64,000 nucleotides of DNA from Panax quinquefolius (Eukaryota; Streptophyta; Magnoliopsida; Apiales; Araliaceae), in NCBI GenBank assembly GCA_020205615.1, contig CM035160.1, positions 3,264,437 to 3,328,436 of the forward strand, in the 5' to 3' direction. Below the pieces are notes generated by a model. The model was not told where the DNA came from. It did not search any database and saw nothing but the letters and a program-made list of their open reading frames with translations. Positions 23,968 through 36,200 of the stretch are shown piece by piece. The position numbers and the translations under genes were made by a program. Within the stretch, counting starts at the first letter, position 1. The number at the start of each line of letters is the position of its first letter.

Positions 23968-26705
23968 TGTGGCGCCCCAAAATAGGTATACACCACACCC
24001 ATTCGAGTCGCCAAATACATCGTGTATGCGAAACAACTACAACTTTATTATTACAACAAGAAAAGCTGTGAGTTTAAATACAAATATTATCTTTTAGACA
24101 ATATCTATACTCAAATAAATCCCCATCACATTTATTGATACATTATTTTACAAAATGGTGAGGACTACTAAACAACTCTCTCAGAACCTTCATTCCATAC
24201 CCCACTAAGTACTTTCGCTACATTCTCGCCTCCCGAGAAGAAAAATGGAACAACAAGGAAAAGGGTGAGCTCAACTAGCCAAATAAAGAATGTTATGACT
24301 AAGATAATATACAACAAATTATCGTTAGTCTCCAACAGAGGAAAAAATCGATAGAATACAATGAGACAACAAGTTTCGGATCAATATTCGCAATGAAATA
24401 ATAATTTATAGAAGAGTTACGTAGAGAATGAAATCTACTATAATCTATGAATTTAACGATCCATCATCAATATTTTATCCCGTAACATCAATCAATATTC
24501 ATCTCAAATCAAATATTCATCTTTTGCACTACTGAGACAAAGATATTCATCAATCGGTCGTGTTCATCTCAACACTGTTCATCTTTGCACTAAAGGCCAA
24601 AGATATTCATCGATCGGTCGTATTATGTTCATTTAAACACCGCTCATCTTTGCACTCTGGGCCAAAGATATTCATCGAAATCATTCATCTTTGCACTACG
24701 GGCCAAAGATATTCAATAATATCATCATTTAAGACCGAGGATGATGAAAAATATTTTTAAAGAACGAATCCGGTGAAACAAAATGACAAGGATTAAGGAT
24801 TAAGGATTAAGTACTATGTTTTATCCATGTCCAACAATACCTCAAAAATAATCATAGTGGTGTAAAATTCAAGAATAATCAAAACATGGATACAATCAAA
24901 ATTTAGTATCCGAGAATAGATATTTTGATGAAAAGAAGAAATTTTATTTTTCGATGAATAGTGCCGGTATCGTGAATAGTGTCAGATATCGTGAATAGTC
25001 CGATATCGTGAATAAGTAACTCAGACACCAAAAGATAGAAATTCCACGAAAAAATATTTTCACACTTCATGAATAGTACTCGTGAATAAGTAACTCGTGA
25101 ATAGTAACTCATGAATAGTAACTCGTGAATAGTAACTCATGAATATAGTAACCCCGAGCATGAAAAAGTTCCAAATTTGATAAAACTTCAGATCAACATT
25201 TCAAAGATAATGATATTGAAGAAATAATATCATTACGAAAAAAAATAATATCCCTTACCTCAAAGAATCAAGACTTCCGGAAGGAAAGGTCGGAAGTGAT
25301 CTTTGAATGAAACTTGTCTTGAATAACCAACTCTCAAAGTATCTAAATACTCACAAAATACGCTCAATAATATAGAGAGAAAGAGAGAAAACTTTGTTTT
25401 CGGTGTGATTTTCAATTCTAACTTAAAGCCCTCTATTTATAGGAAAATGTTAGCCGTAGAAAGCGAGACTTGACTTGCTACACGATGGTTTTACTCGCTA
25501 CTATTGCCACCCACCACATTTGAAATAAAATTCAGCACATTTTTCACCAACCACAAGTGGGGCCCACTCAATTCTAGAATTTTCCACCAAAATCAATTAT
25601 AAACCTAATTTAGAATCCGACACCTCTTAAAATTCACAACAAATCATCATTGCATTTTTAACGGTTCAAAATTTGTTGACATATACTCAACTTATGTATG
25701 TATAACATACCCAAAAATTACCACAATCCAACGGTCGGATTAAAAATTATAACCCCCGCAATATATCTCAAAACCCCAGATTTAATTTTAATACCTCCAA
25801 TCCAGATAAAATATCGATAAAACACCTCAACAATAATTTCTTCATTTATAACCACATAAATAAATCCATCATTTATATCCACATAAAATAAATATTTCTT
25901 TATCATATGAATCAATAATTAATTATTCACAAATAATATTCTGAGAATCACAATTATGACAACCAGTAGTTCCTGGAAGAGGGGCTTTCAGATAAGGATT
26001 TCTCCTTCTTGGTATGCAATTAGGTGACCAAACCTCTCCTTAGAGCAGAACTTTCTAGACATTGCCAATAATGTTATCTAATAATATTATTCAAATAATA
26101 TGAATTATTGATCCGATAATGGGAAAATCATGTGCGTTGACAATTATTGAACAACAATAATATAAAATATCAACGCAAAGAATTATTGAATCAATAAAAT
26201 AAAATATTGAGCGAAGAATTACTGTGAAAATTATTGAGTAGTGCCTTCTTACGTAAGGATCAATAATTCAACAATCTTTGTGAAATACCGTGTCTTCTCG
26301 CATGCAACCACGCCAGACATCAGTATTTTAACCATAAGGGTATTCCAACAAGTCTTAATTCAGAATAACTACTGCAGATTATTTTTAACCAACTTATATT
26401 TGTCATTTTCTTCATCCAATCGCTCAGAGTTATGGGGTCCACACATATACATGCGCATTGTGCATAAATACGAATATTCCCCGACAAAGATCTAATATTC
26501 CACGACCAAACGAATATTCCTTGAAAAGATACGAATATTCCACGACCAAACGAATATTCCTCGACAAAAATGAATATTTTATAACCACTTGCTTATTTTG
26601 AAATATTTGCGTATTTAACCCTTAACTATCAAATCAACCCTTACTATTTCAAAATAATAAATAAAGGAAATTCCTTTTTATTTAAAAAAATTTCGGGGTC
26701 TTACA
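23968..26705 (-). mobile_element. Solo LTR (inner), 2738 bp
   Basis: It starts TGTGGCGCCCCAAAATAGG and ends TCGGGGTCTTACA on the plus strand. ATTGA at 23963-23967 and 26706-26710 is a perfect target duplication. The outer LTR continues across the insertion: the left side ends in AACCATTATTGA and the right side resumes ATTGAGTAG, matching the uninterrupted AACCATTATTGAGTAG on the reverse strand of the copy at 42867. A minus-strand TATA region, rc of CTATTTATAGG, is at 25432-25442. Confidence 0.92.
24515..24715 (-). repeat. Array of hairpin motifs within the inner solo LTR
   Basis: Four copies of ATCTTTTGCACT/ATCTTTGCACT followed by a short spacer and CAAAGATATTC occur here. Each can fold with stem ATCTTTG/CAAAGAT. 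The outer LTR (22575-22695) and the copy at 42867 carry related arrays. Confidence 0.75.
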
Positions 26706-27104
26706 ATTGAGTAGTTCCTTCTTACGTAAAAATCAATAATTAGTGTAATCTGGTGTGATCATGTGTTTTAAACCAGGAGTATTTTAACGAAGATACTGTG
26801 AATAACTTCTGTTGTTATTTTTAAACAACTTATATTTGTCGTTTTCTTCATCCAATCGCTTTCCGTTATGGGGCCCACAAAAGACTGTGCCGTCGTACGA
26901 ATATTCCCCGACAGCAAGAATATTCCACGACCAAACAAATATTCCTCGACAACAATGAATATTTTATAACCACTTGCTTATTTTGAAATATTTGCGTATT
27001 TTACCCCTAACTATCCACATTAATCAAATCAACCCTTACTATTTCAAAATAATAAATAGAGAAAATTAAATTTCATTAATAATAAGTTGGGGTCTTACAA
27101 TTGA

Positions 27105-27922
27105 TATCTAACTGTTTACGAAGGAGAAATGTCTTTTCAAGGAGTCCTAAAGCTTCGGATGATATCTTTAAGCTTCCTTATAGTCCTCGTTGTCCGAAGA
27201 GTCGAGGAGAGCCGGGTTTACTTTGGCCACTACAAGTTTGGCTTTGTATTTACTTCGGCAGACCTCGTACCCTTCAGAGTACATGTGGATAACTTCATTG
27301 TTCAGCTCGGTGGATTTCCTGTAATTTGCTTCAATCTCCTTGGCCGTCGAGTTAATGGTGGGCCCAAATCCCGAAGAGTCTGGAGTTCTCGAAGTTCCTC
27401 TTCAAGCTTTTGACGATGGGCCATTTGTTCTGCATCTTTAGCTTGGATATCTTTATTTTGCTTCGACAGAACTGAGTTGGATTCGGCCTCCTCTTCGGTA
27501 TTCTCTTCGGCATTCTCTTTGGTATCCTCTTCGGCTTCTGTGTATTTGGGACGGAGGCACCCGAAGGTAGTGTTTGCTTGCAAATGACCATTATTAATCA
27601 ATCAGTTCGAATTGATGGGCATCGATGCCCATGATGGAACTATGTCCGAACCAATGATCATCGGTATCATGGACACACGTTATTATCGAACCGGTATTTT
27701 ATTCTATGGCTTGAGCTTCGATAGTTAAAGGCGATTTAGTTGGTACTTCTGTAGAGGTCAGCGAAGATGAACCCTTTATGTTGTTATTTAATGTTCACCA
27801 GATGGGCTTCGGTAAGCCGTATTTTGGGTCTTTATTGGTCTTATTATAATTCCTTTTGTCGAACGAACAGATGTCATTTATAGTTTCTATTAAACCTCTT
27901 GTTTAATAAAAACCAGAAGCAA
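27105..27922 (+). other. 3' internal remnant of the non-autonomous element
   Basis: The stretch lies between the outer nested LTR and the 3' LTR. On the minus strand a frame at 27302-27601 encodes a Glu-rich, coiled-coil-like stretch. On the plus strand 27129-27413 encodes a hydrophobic stretch with no motif I can name. The polypurine tract expected before the 3' LTR is poor (AAAAACCAGAAGCAA). Confidence 0.45.
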
Positions 27923-28580
27923 TGTTGGGTTGTGATATTTCTCCCATTGGTAGAATGGATTAGGCCTACTTATTCGATTAGTCCAGCTTTGGGTCTTCTT
28001 TATAGGGTGTTGATGTTATTGGGCTTAGTCATTACCTTATTTCTGTTAAGTCCTTACAAGATCGGATCGGGTCAGTGGATTGGCCCATCATATATTTTAA
28101 TATCTAATACTTTGACTTGTAATGATGAAAAAGCATGATGGTTGACTGCTATTACTGCCATGCATTAATGTGGATGGGATCCGGTGACAGCCGGTGGCAA
28201 AAACAGTGACCAAAGGTAGTGAGTAGATCTAGTGCAAAGTGATGCATGACCCATCGATCACTGGTACGTGTGTCGAAGTAGTGGATGGCACAGATGGCAA
28301 GGCAAAAGAGAGTATAACCTATCAACTAAGTCTTCACAAACAGGTACGTTCTCACATACATTCATATTCACATATACACACCACTGAGGATTATTATCTC
28401 TCTCAATACACAAGACATTACATCCTCCATTGGTTAACCTTGTGAACACGATATCGACTCTCGCGCTCGAAATATATCAAGGCGGTCCGGCCGTCAAGCT
28501 TGTGGTGTTTATCGTGTTCTTCAGATGAGGATCGCGCGTCTTTACATGGTGGGATGTTGGAAAAGATCTTGGCGTTAACA
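27923..28580 (+). repeat. 3' LTR of the non-autonomous element
   Basis: It starts TGTTGGGTTGTGATATTT and ends GGCGTTAACA, 658 bp. The segment 28315-28450 is nearly identical to 19560-19690 in the 5' LTR. Confidence 0.9.
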
Positions 28581-29526
28581 TCTACTTTGAAAAATTTGTA
28601 CCTTGCTTATTATTATTTAACAAGTTCTTCTGGAAAAAAGAAAAGTATACATCTTTGATTAAATTTTTAGTATCGATCAAATTATAATAGATATTTCACC
28701 AGCTTCAAATCTGGCGAGGAAAAAGTCAATTTTCGGCCACTGCGGCGAGGTATGAATGATGAGGCGGCTTGGTGGTCAGCTATGGTAGGCTCTTTTATTT
28801 TTATTTTTTAAAAATTTATTAATTGTTAAATGATTTACCTTGTAGCCTATATTTAATATTAATAATTTCTTTCTATTCTATTCAGTGTATTGGATTTGAC
28901 CAAAACATTTTCCCACCTCAATCAAATCTGCAATCAGCTGCCAAGGCTTATAATACTAACAAGAATAGAATAGAAATATAGAAATGTTCATTGAATGATG
29001 CAATGCAATGACTAAAACGACCGATCGATGAAGAAGAGTTGATTCCAAGACATAATTTACGTCCACTTGGATTTCAACAACTATGAGTTGGCTTGCTGTG
29101 TGTGCCAACAAAGATGATCATAATTCTTCTCAATAAAAAAATTATTTTTATTTTTTAGACTGAATTTGCAAAATATCTTAATTAGGTTACTCCACTTTAT
29201 TATGGAAAAATGGTGGGAGGAGGAGGAGGTAAACGAGGGAAAAAACTTTTTATACGATTGGGAGTTAAAAGCAAAAGGTTGCTTCTGTAGACTATCAATT
29301 GCATCAAATTAATAGTATAAATGAAGAAACTTAAGCTACCGCTAGCTAGCATTCTCGAAATTTTGGTCTCTTAAAGGACATACATGTCATTGAATATTGT
29401 AACAATATTTTATGAAAAAACACACCACATCAATCATTAGCCACGTATTCAATATGAATATACGAGTCATCAAGTTATACTTGAATATATACAAACAATA
29501 TTCTCAATAAATATATATGAATTGAC

Positions 29527-29720
29527 ATGGTAGCCCATGACCCACCCCTACCCAGTGGTTTGATTCTCACTCCCCTCCCTAATGTATATATTATCAATCA
29601 TCCGTACATATCAACTAAAATCCAATTGCTATGGTTGGTCAGGCCAGACTTATATATCACTCATTCCAGATACCACGTTCCCAACAATTTGACTAACGGT
29701 GTAAGAATAGAGTATTGACA
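29527..29720 (+). mobile_element. Possible tRNA-derived SINE fragment
   Basis: TGGTAGCCCATGACC at 29528 resembles a Pol III A box, and GGTTTGATTCT at about 29557 resembles a B box with the expected spacing. No clear tail or target duplication was found. Confidence 0.35.
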
Positions 29721-29758
29721 TGCTAAGCCAACTAAAGCTTAACTAGTCCAGTGTGGAA

Positions 29759-29795
29759 GAACCCTAATTATATCACCAAGATATAATTAGGGTTC
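29759..29795. repeat. Perfect 15-bp hairpin with telomere-like arms
   Basis: GAACCCTAATTATAT, a 7-base loop CACCAAG, then the exact reverse complement ATATAATTAGGGTTC. The arms contain CCCTAA/TTAGGG. Confidence 0.9.
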
Positions 29796-30278
29796 CTTTT
29801 TTCCCTATCATGGCAATGAGCCATTCAAGGACAAGCTTCCTAACTAGGATGTCTTAAAACATATAGGCAAACTGTACGAGAAGGATCTGGGACAGGTAGT
29901 CAAACGTCTGATCCCACCACAAACCCAAGATGGCTTTACAAATTTCTTCACAAACCCGCCACCATGAATACCTCGTGTTCCCAGTAAGGTCATGTTACCT
30001 GAATAAGTCAGCACATCATCATCCCAATTAACATGGTTCCAACTTAAACTGCACTTTGTTCTCTGACAGACGAGCCTTGCTTTGTTGCTAAAAGATTTCA
30101 ATCTCCGGGAGGAGGCGCCGCTTGCTTGAGATTTGACCTAAAAAGGGTAATAAAAAAAGCCTGTCTGCAGTGTGCTTGTAGACACATTATGAAGCTTTAA
30201 AGTTTTTACATCCTCAAAATAGGTTTTTGAGGCAATATTGGCTTACAACACAGGATTTATAAGAAATTCAGAATGATG

Positions 30279-33200
30279 TTAAAAAAGGGGTGCACCAAGA
30301 TCTTCCTCTACCTTGTTATCTTTGCATCTCTTGAGAATTACCAGCTGACCTCGCAAGTGCAAAATCTGCCATTTACATGAATTGAAATAAGAAAAATTAC
30401 ATTACTGACCGTACGGAATTCCAATCTCTACAATTAAACACAAGAAAAGACCTAGGCTATAAATAAATAAATAGATTCATCTGAATTCATATATTACTAT
30501 TCTCAATTAGTCTAAAAAAAATTAGTAGTCTTTGAACATGTAATCCTACAACATTGTTGTGCTTTTTAGATAAAGAAAAAGGTTAGAAAGGTGCTTAACT
30601 ATAAAAGGCGAGGAAACAAAATACCCTCCAAAACAAAGCGAGGACTAATAATCCTCTACAACACACATCTTAATGAAGAAAAAAAAATTAAAGTCCAAGT
30701 ATATAGCAGCATTCCAATCTATACAAATCGGTAATAGAAACCCCCCGCCTTTCCCACTACACCCCCAGCCAACATTGCTAAACTACAAAGAAGAGATTCC
30801 ACTAACAATAATCCAAAATTGTGGGAGCTGCTACCACATTTGTAGCAGTATTGATATTTTTACAGATAACACATATACAAGTTCCCATGAGAAGCCATGT
30901 TACAGACAATATCTGCCATATATTTACCATAAAAAGTAAAAATAAAATAATCAACAAAGGAAAAAGAAAGTAGTCATTCAATTAAAGAAGGAAAAGAAAA
31001 ATGGAAGTTTACATGATAATCAACACATAGGTGTCCTTTTATCTTGAACAATAACAGCTACCAATTTATTACTAATTATCAACTAGTAAAGTAGAATTGC
31101 GAAAAGAAAACAGAAATAGTGGATATATAGTACCTCTTCTTGAAGCAGAGTAGGAAGGTTCTCTGTTGAAACAAGGCTTTGTATATTCTGCAAAAGCTTA
31201 TCATTTTTAATACCAAACCATGTCTCTGGAGGCAAGGCCAGCAAAAGAGCTGTCAAAACATCATTGCTTGTTGGATGCACCACCTTGTAACTACTTGGAT
31301 CAGAGCCAGAGCAACTGAGCTTTGTTTGAGATGAAGGAACAAGTATATCGACTTGTTTCTCATCATTGCCATTGACCACCGTTCCAGATACCACTGTAAT
31401 AGGCTTGTCTCCATTAGCTTTTATGCATTTCACACATGTTTCCCTACAACAAAACGTGTCAGAGGATCTATAGTTACCCTCCATAAATCCAGCTCCTTGG
31501 CAACAGATATTTGCTGCAATAGAAGACAAACTCTCTTCATTATTCAAAGATGCTATGCCTTGGCAACATGATTTTCCTGAAGTTAAAAAATTCGTCACAT
31601 GCTCGTAAAGACCAATCTCCTGTACTTGTTTCAAAACCTCTTCCTGCAAAAGAACTGGGCCAATGTGAATTCACTAAGCACTATAATGAAATGTAGAATG
31701 TAGTCTAAAGATCTGCAAACAGTAGAGGCCTGTGTTTCTCTGAGGGAGTTTAAGCTAAAATAAAGACCTTCACAGTAAGCCTTCCTTTCTCTTCTTGACT
31801 TAGGCTTTGACCACCATCTTCTTGTCTCCTAACTTCTGCAATCCACTTGATGAATTCCTCGAATTTTGATGGGAGAGACTTGAAAACAATAGAGAGGACA
31901 TCTTTTATGTCTTCTACCTCCTCCGAACTTAATAGTACTGGAACATCTTCCATTAAGTACCTTGCAATACTGACCCAGCTCTCGTGTTTACAGCTCTGAA
32001 ATATATTACCATCATGAGCTGCCCAAGAGTTCACATATTACCAGTTTCGACGCCACAAATACACGAAGAATAAAGGGGATCATGAAAAGGAATGGGAGAA
32101 GAGATATCATAAACAAATAGAGGCAGTAGCATGCGTGGATGTCATCGAAGCACAAATACACCAATGAATCTGATCCATAGAGGTGACGAAAAACACTAAA
32201 AAATTAATTATACTATAATTACGTTTTGTTATGTTTTTTGCTATGCTTTATTGTCATTTTCAAAAAAAAAAAATCGGTCTAGGATGCACTGATTCCTTTC
32301 ATAATAGGTTCACACTCAAACCTCTACGTAAAGGAATCTTTGCTACCACATGGCAGATAGACAACAACCTCACTAATAAACTAATACTACCCAAATCTTA
32401 TTATGAAAAGTAAAAAAGTTAAAAAAAAAAAGCTTCTTCAGAAATTAACAAAGACATAGTTCAATTATAAAGATTATGACATTATGCACCCTCAGTTGTA
32501 TCCAGCAACAGTTTAACGTTGTATTACTAGTCAACTAAATCGTACCAGGGTATAAAGCAGTGCTGGGGATCTGTGAAGCCTAGATATTAGCATGAATCTG
32601 GAAAGAGAAAATAAGAAACAATCAAAGTGAGTAGGACCATAACTTATTAAAAAATCAAAGCGGTTAGGACCACATTCAAGTGACATAGCAATACCCTGAA
32701 GAGGAAATGAAGACAGTATATTCTAATACCAAGGGCAAATTACACTTGACTCCCGGATGGTTTACTTCGACAGTTCGACAGCACCTCCCTGTGGTTCATT
32801 AAAGGACCAAATAGTCCAATCCCATCAATAATCCTTGCAAACAAACATAGCCTTAGTCTATACTAACGTTATTTAAGTCATTTGCATTTTCCATCTAAAA
32901 AACAAATGGAATGTTAACTTGCACTTTGGTGAAAATAAGTGAGGGTTGACTCCCTCTTTGTGAACCACATGGGAGTCCTTTGCCCTCGAGGTAAACCACA
33001 TAGGGTAAACTGCCAATTCCCCTAATTTATAAAAAAAAAAATTCATTTACCCTAATATAAATATGTGAAGGTAAACAATATTGTCCAACATAAAATAGGA
33101 AATATAGCTACTAGGAAATAGTTGAAGCAAATGCAAAAGTAGCTGACAAAAGAGTCCCAAAGGATTATATACCACACGATATATGTTTAGAACCGCCAGA

Positions 33201-36200
33201 TTGTGAATGGACAAAGAAACATCATATAGAAAGAAGTTTTGCCCATTCAACCATTACAAATAATGAACCATAGCGAAGAACAGCATTCTAAAAGAAGATA
33301 CTTCCAAAGGAAAAATTCAAAAACTAATATATGATTGTACAGCTTGTACCCAGTAAATTGGCTTCTGCAGAGCAGGATCTGGGGAGGGTTAAATGTATCT
33401 TATATCTATTTACTGAACATGTGGCTAAACATTCAACAAGAAAGCACTTGAGAATTGCGCCAAGCACAAGTTCCCGATACTCTTATATACCTACAAAATT
33501 GTGATTTGATACTTCCATATACAAACATGGTACTCATTACGTTTTGGAACTAATTTTAATATTTCTTTCTTTTCTACCTCTAATTGCAAAAATATCAACA
33601 TTCTAACTTAGGATCGGACAACCAAACATCATATTTGAACTAAATTATTTCTAGAACAATCAGTTTGTTTATGTAACTAAAAACTTCTCTTATATACAGC
33701 TTTATTCCATTTACATTCTAAGAGAATTCCTAGCTTATCCAATTAAAGCTACCCCTGCGTACCCTATTTTATCCTATGAACTGTACTGTATCTATTCCAT
33801 GAACCAAAAAAATCCATGTTCCATGTAATGTTAAACAAACTTTCAACTAATCTATGATTGCAATATGTTAAAAATATATAATCCACCAAAATGATTATAG
33901 AAAATGCATACCCTCTACGATGTCCGCTTGCTTCATCCAAGGTATTCATGGCTTCCCAAAGGAGGGAAAGTGGGACCCAATGAGGAGGATACTTAAATCG
34001 TGCAACATCTAATATTAATGCCATATCTCTTCCAGCATGATAACCACCAATAGGTGAAAAGTGACCTGTTCCTGTCTGCACCAAAAAATATAGTAATACT
34101 TCTATCAAGTCTTAGCCCTGCAAAAGTGTGATGATGTGCATGGAACTATTAGAACATAAAGCTACTTTAAAAAAAATAGTATTTCAAGAACATGTACACT
34201 ATACTGCTATACATAATACCCAATGAGTACGTAAGGTTTAGTAAATTCCACATAATAAAGTAATATATTCAATATAATATAATAACTAACATCTACTCCG
34301 ACCGTCCCATAATAATTGTAACACATTCCTTTTTTGGCCGTCCACATTGTTTGAAAAATTCTTTCTTAGAATTTTTTTTTTCTAGATTAATTATCCAAAT
34401 TACCCTTAATGGTTCCACATACTTAATTCTTTAACGTACATATGGTCCCACCATTATCATGCAAAAATTCAACTAGTAGTTGTATTTTAAGCTTGGATAT
34501 ATTGATAATTTCAAATTTTGGCTCAATTTTTAAACTTGGGCATTTTGGAGACTTAACCAAGAGTCAACATAAATCCTTAATATGTGTGATGTGTCAAAGG
34601 TTGCAATTGCTATGGGACAAAGGGAGTGTATAATATACACACATATTATATGATAATATATGCTCTTATCCTAGCCAATCGATCAAAAGCCATGTCACAG
34701 ACAATGGCAAGGAAGACCTACGCAAAACATACCAAACCAGGTATCCACTGTATGAGTCTTTAAAAAATGACCCAGAGATTGAGAAAATAGATATACATGT
34801 GGGAGGAGATAAGTTTTGATGGAGAATCTTCTACATTCTGTTGGAAGGGGAAATGGATCATATTTTAAAAAGAATATATTCATGGGGCAGAAAGATCTTT
34901 TAGAACTAGGCTCCATTTTTAAACTTGGGCATTTTGGAGACTTAACCAAGAGTCAACATAAATCTTTAATATGCGTTCTGTGTCAAAGGTTGCAATTGTT
35001 ATGGGACAAAAGGAGTGTATAATACATATACACACATATTATATGATAATATATGCTCTTATCCTAGCCAATCGATCAAAAGCCATGTCTCAGACAATGG
35101 CAAGGAAGACCTACACAAAGCATACCAAACTAGGTATCCACTGTATGAGTCTTTAAAAATTGACCCAAAGATTGAGAAAATAGAGATACATGTGGGAGGA
35201 AATAAGTTTTGATGGAGAATCTTCTACATTCTGTTGGAAGGGGAAATGGATAATATTTTAAAAAGAATATATTCATGGGGCAGAAAGATCTTTTAGAACT
35301 AGGTTGTTCATAAAATAATGAGAAATCCATATCAAATAGATGGGAATAACAAGCTTAATGTTTACTTGACAAGTAGGAGTACCCCATAAAGTTGAGAAAT
35401 TAAAAGGTTCTATGGGTAAAATATATTTAATATAAACAACAGCCAAGCACAAATCCAAATCTACTAGATAATTAAAATCACAAACTTGGTTTCACAAATA
35501 ATTTGGTTAAACTTTTTTTTTAGTTTAAGAAACATTCATATCTCAAAAAGAAAATGAAGGTCCTTTTTGTTTTTAAATCACAGTCAATCAAAAAAATTCC
35601 TATCTCTAATAGGGGGGAAAAAACTTAAGTCTTTTGGTTCTATCAACTCCATTGCAAGCTTTTTTCTTCTTTTTTTTATGTGACGCCCATAAAAACATTT
35701 ATATCTCTAATAGGAAAAGGGAGATCATTTTTGTTTTAAACCGCAACTAACCAAAAAAATTCATATCTACTATATATTTAAAAGTATAAATGTGATTTTG
35801 GTGTTGGTTTCACACTTCTATTATTAAATTAGTTTCTAGCTAAACTAGAATTCATCTAAGAAGTAAGGATTCGGGTGCGGAGATTCGGTTGCGTGACACG
35901 GGGACACGAAGAATTCCGACCACTACATAAGCCGCTAGTGACTGAGACAAAAGTGAGCTAACGCCATGTATAGGTTGGAAGCGAGCCCCTATCAGAGAAT
36001 GCCATTGCACACTAGCCTAGCTAGCTAACCATTTTGATCTGGTTGTTATGTTAGTTGTAGTGTGCCTTCCCTCCTTCCGAAATAGCAATATTTTCTTATG
36101 ATGGCCTGGTTGAGATAGTACGATACATCGTGTAAAAGATTGAGTTAGAATTCACGTGACATTTTATCCAAATTTCTTCATTCTTTTTGCGGGTAATAAC

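Larger units (their letters stand above)
22018..27099 (-). mobile_element. Solo LTR (outer), interrupted by a second copy
   Basis: Plus-strand ends are TGTGACGCCCCCAAAATAGG at 22018 and GGGGTCTTACA at 27099, so the LTR is inverted relative to the copy at 42867. ATTGA flanks both sides (22013-22017 and 27100-27104), a perfect 5-bp target duplication. The sequence is split at 23967/26706 by another copy. The joined outer LTR is about 2.34 kb, about 400 bp shorter than the intact copies. No internal retrotransposon domain accompanies it. Confidence 0.88.
19168..28580 (+). mobile_element. Non-autonomous Tat-like LTR element with nested solo LTRs
   Basis: Two LTRs of the same family as the element at 1-6125 bound this interval (19168-19828 and 27923-28580). 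The primer binding site follows the 5' LTR. Once the nested LTRs at 22018-27099 are removed, the internal part is only about 3 kb and shows no RT, RNase H or integrase. It carries a charged helical reading frame at about 19958-20236, two tandem-repeat blocks, and a frame-broken region at 27105-27922. The outer flanks are AAGAA and TCTAC, which are not a target duplication. Either the flanks have mutated or the two ends come from different insertions. Confidence 0.82.
28581..30278. other. Intergenic region downstream of phytochelatin synthase
   Basis: It holds a possible SINE (29527-29720), a perfect 15-bp hairpin (29759-29795) and an unassigned frame at 29844-30101 (minus) with no ATG start. 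The 3' UTR of the phytochelatin synthase gene must end within its right part. Nothing else is recognised. Confidence 0.5.

Noticed and set aside
22018..26705. A full LTR retrotransposon with LTRs at 22018 and 23968
   Set aside because: The sequence between the two starts is LTR sequence itself and the outer copy resumes after 26705; this is nesting of solo LTRs, not an element with an interior.
27129..27601. Possible gag or plant-mobile-domain protein in the non-autonomous element
   Set aside because: Neither strand shows a diagnostic motif; frames are short and the Glu-rich one is low complexity.
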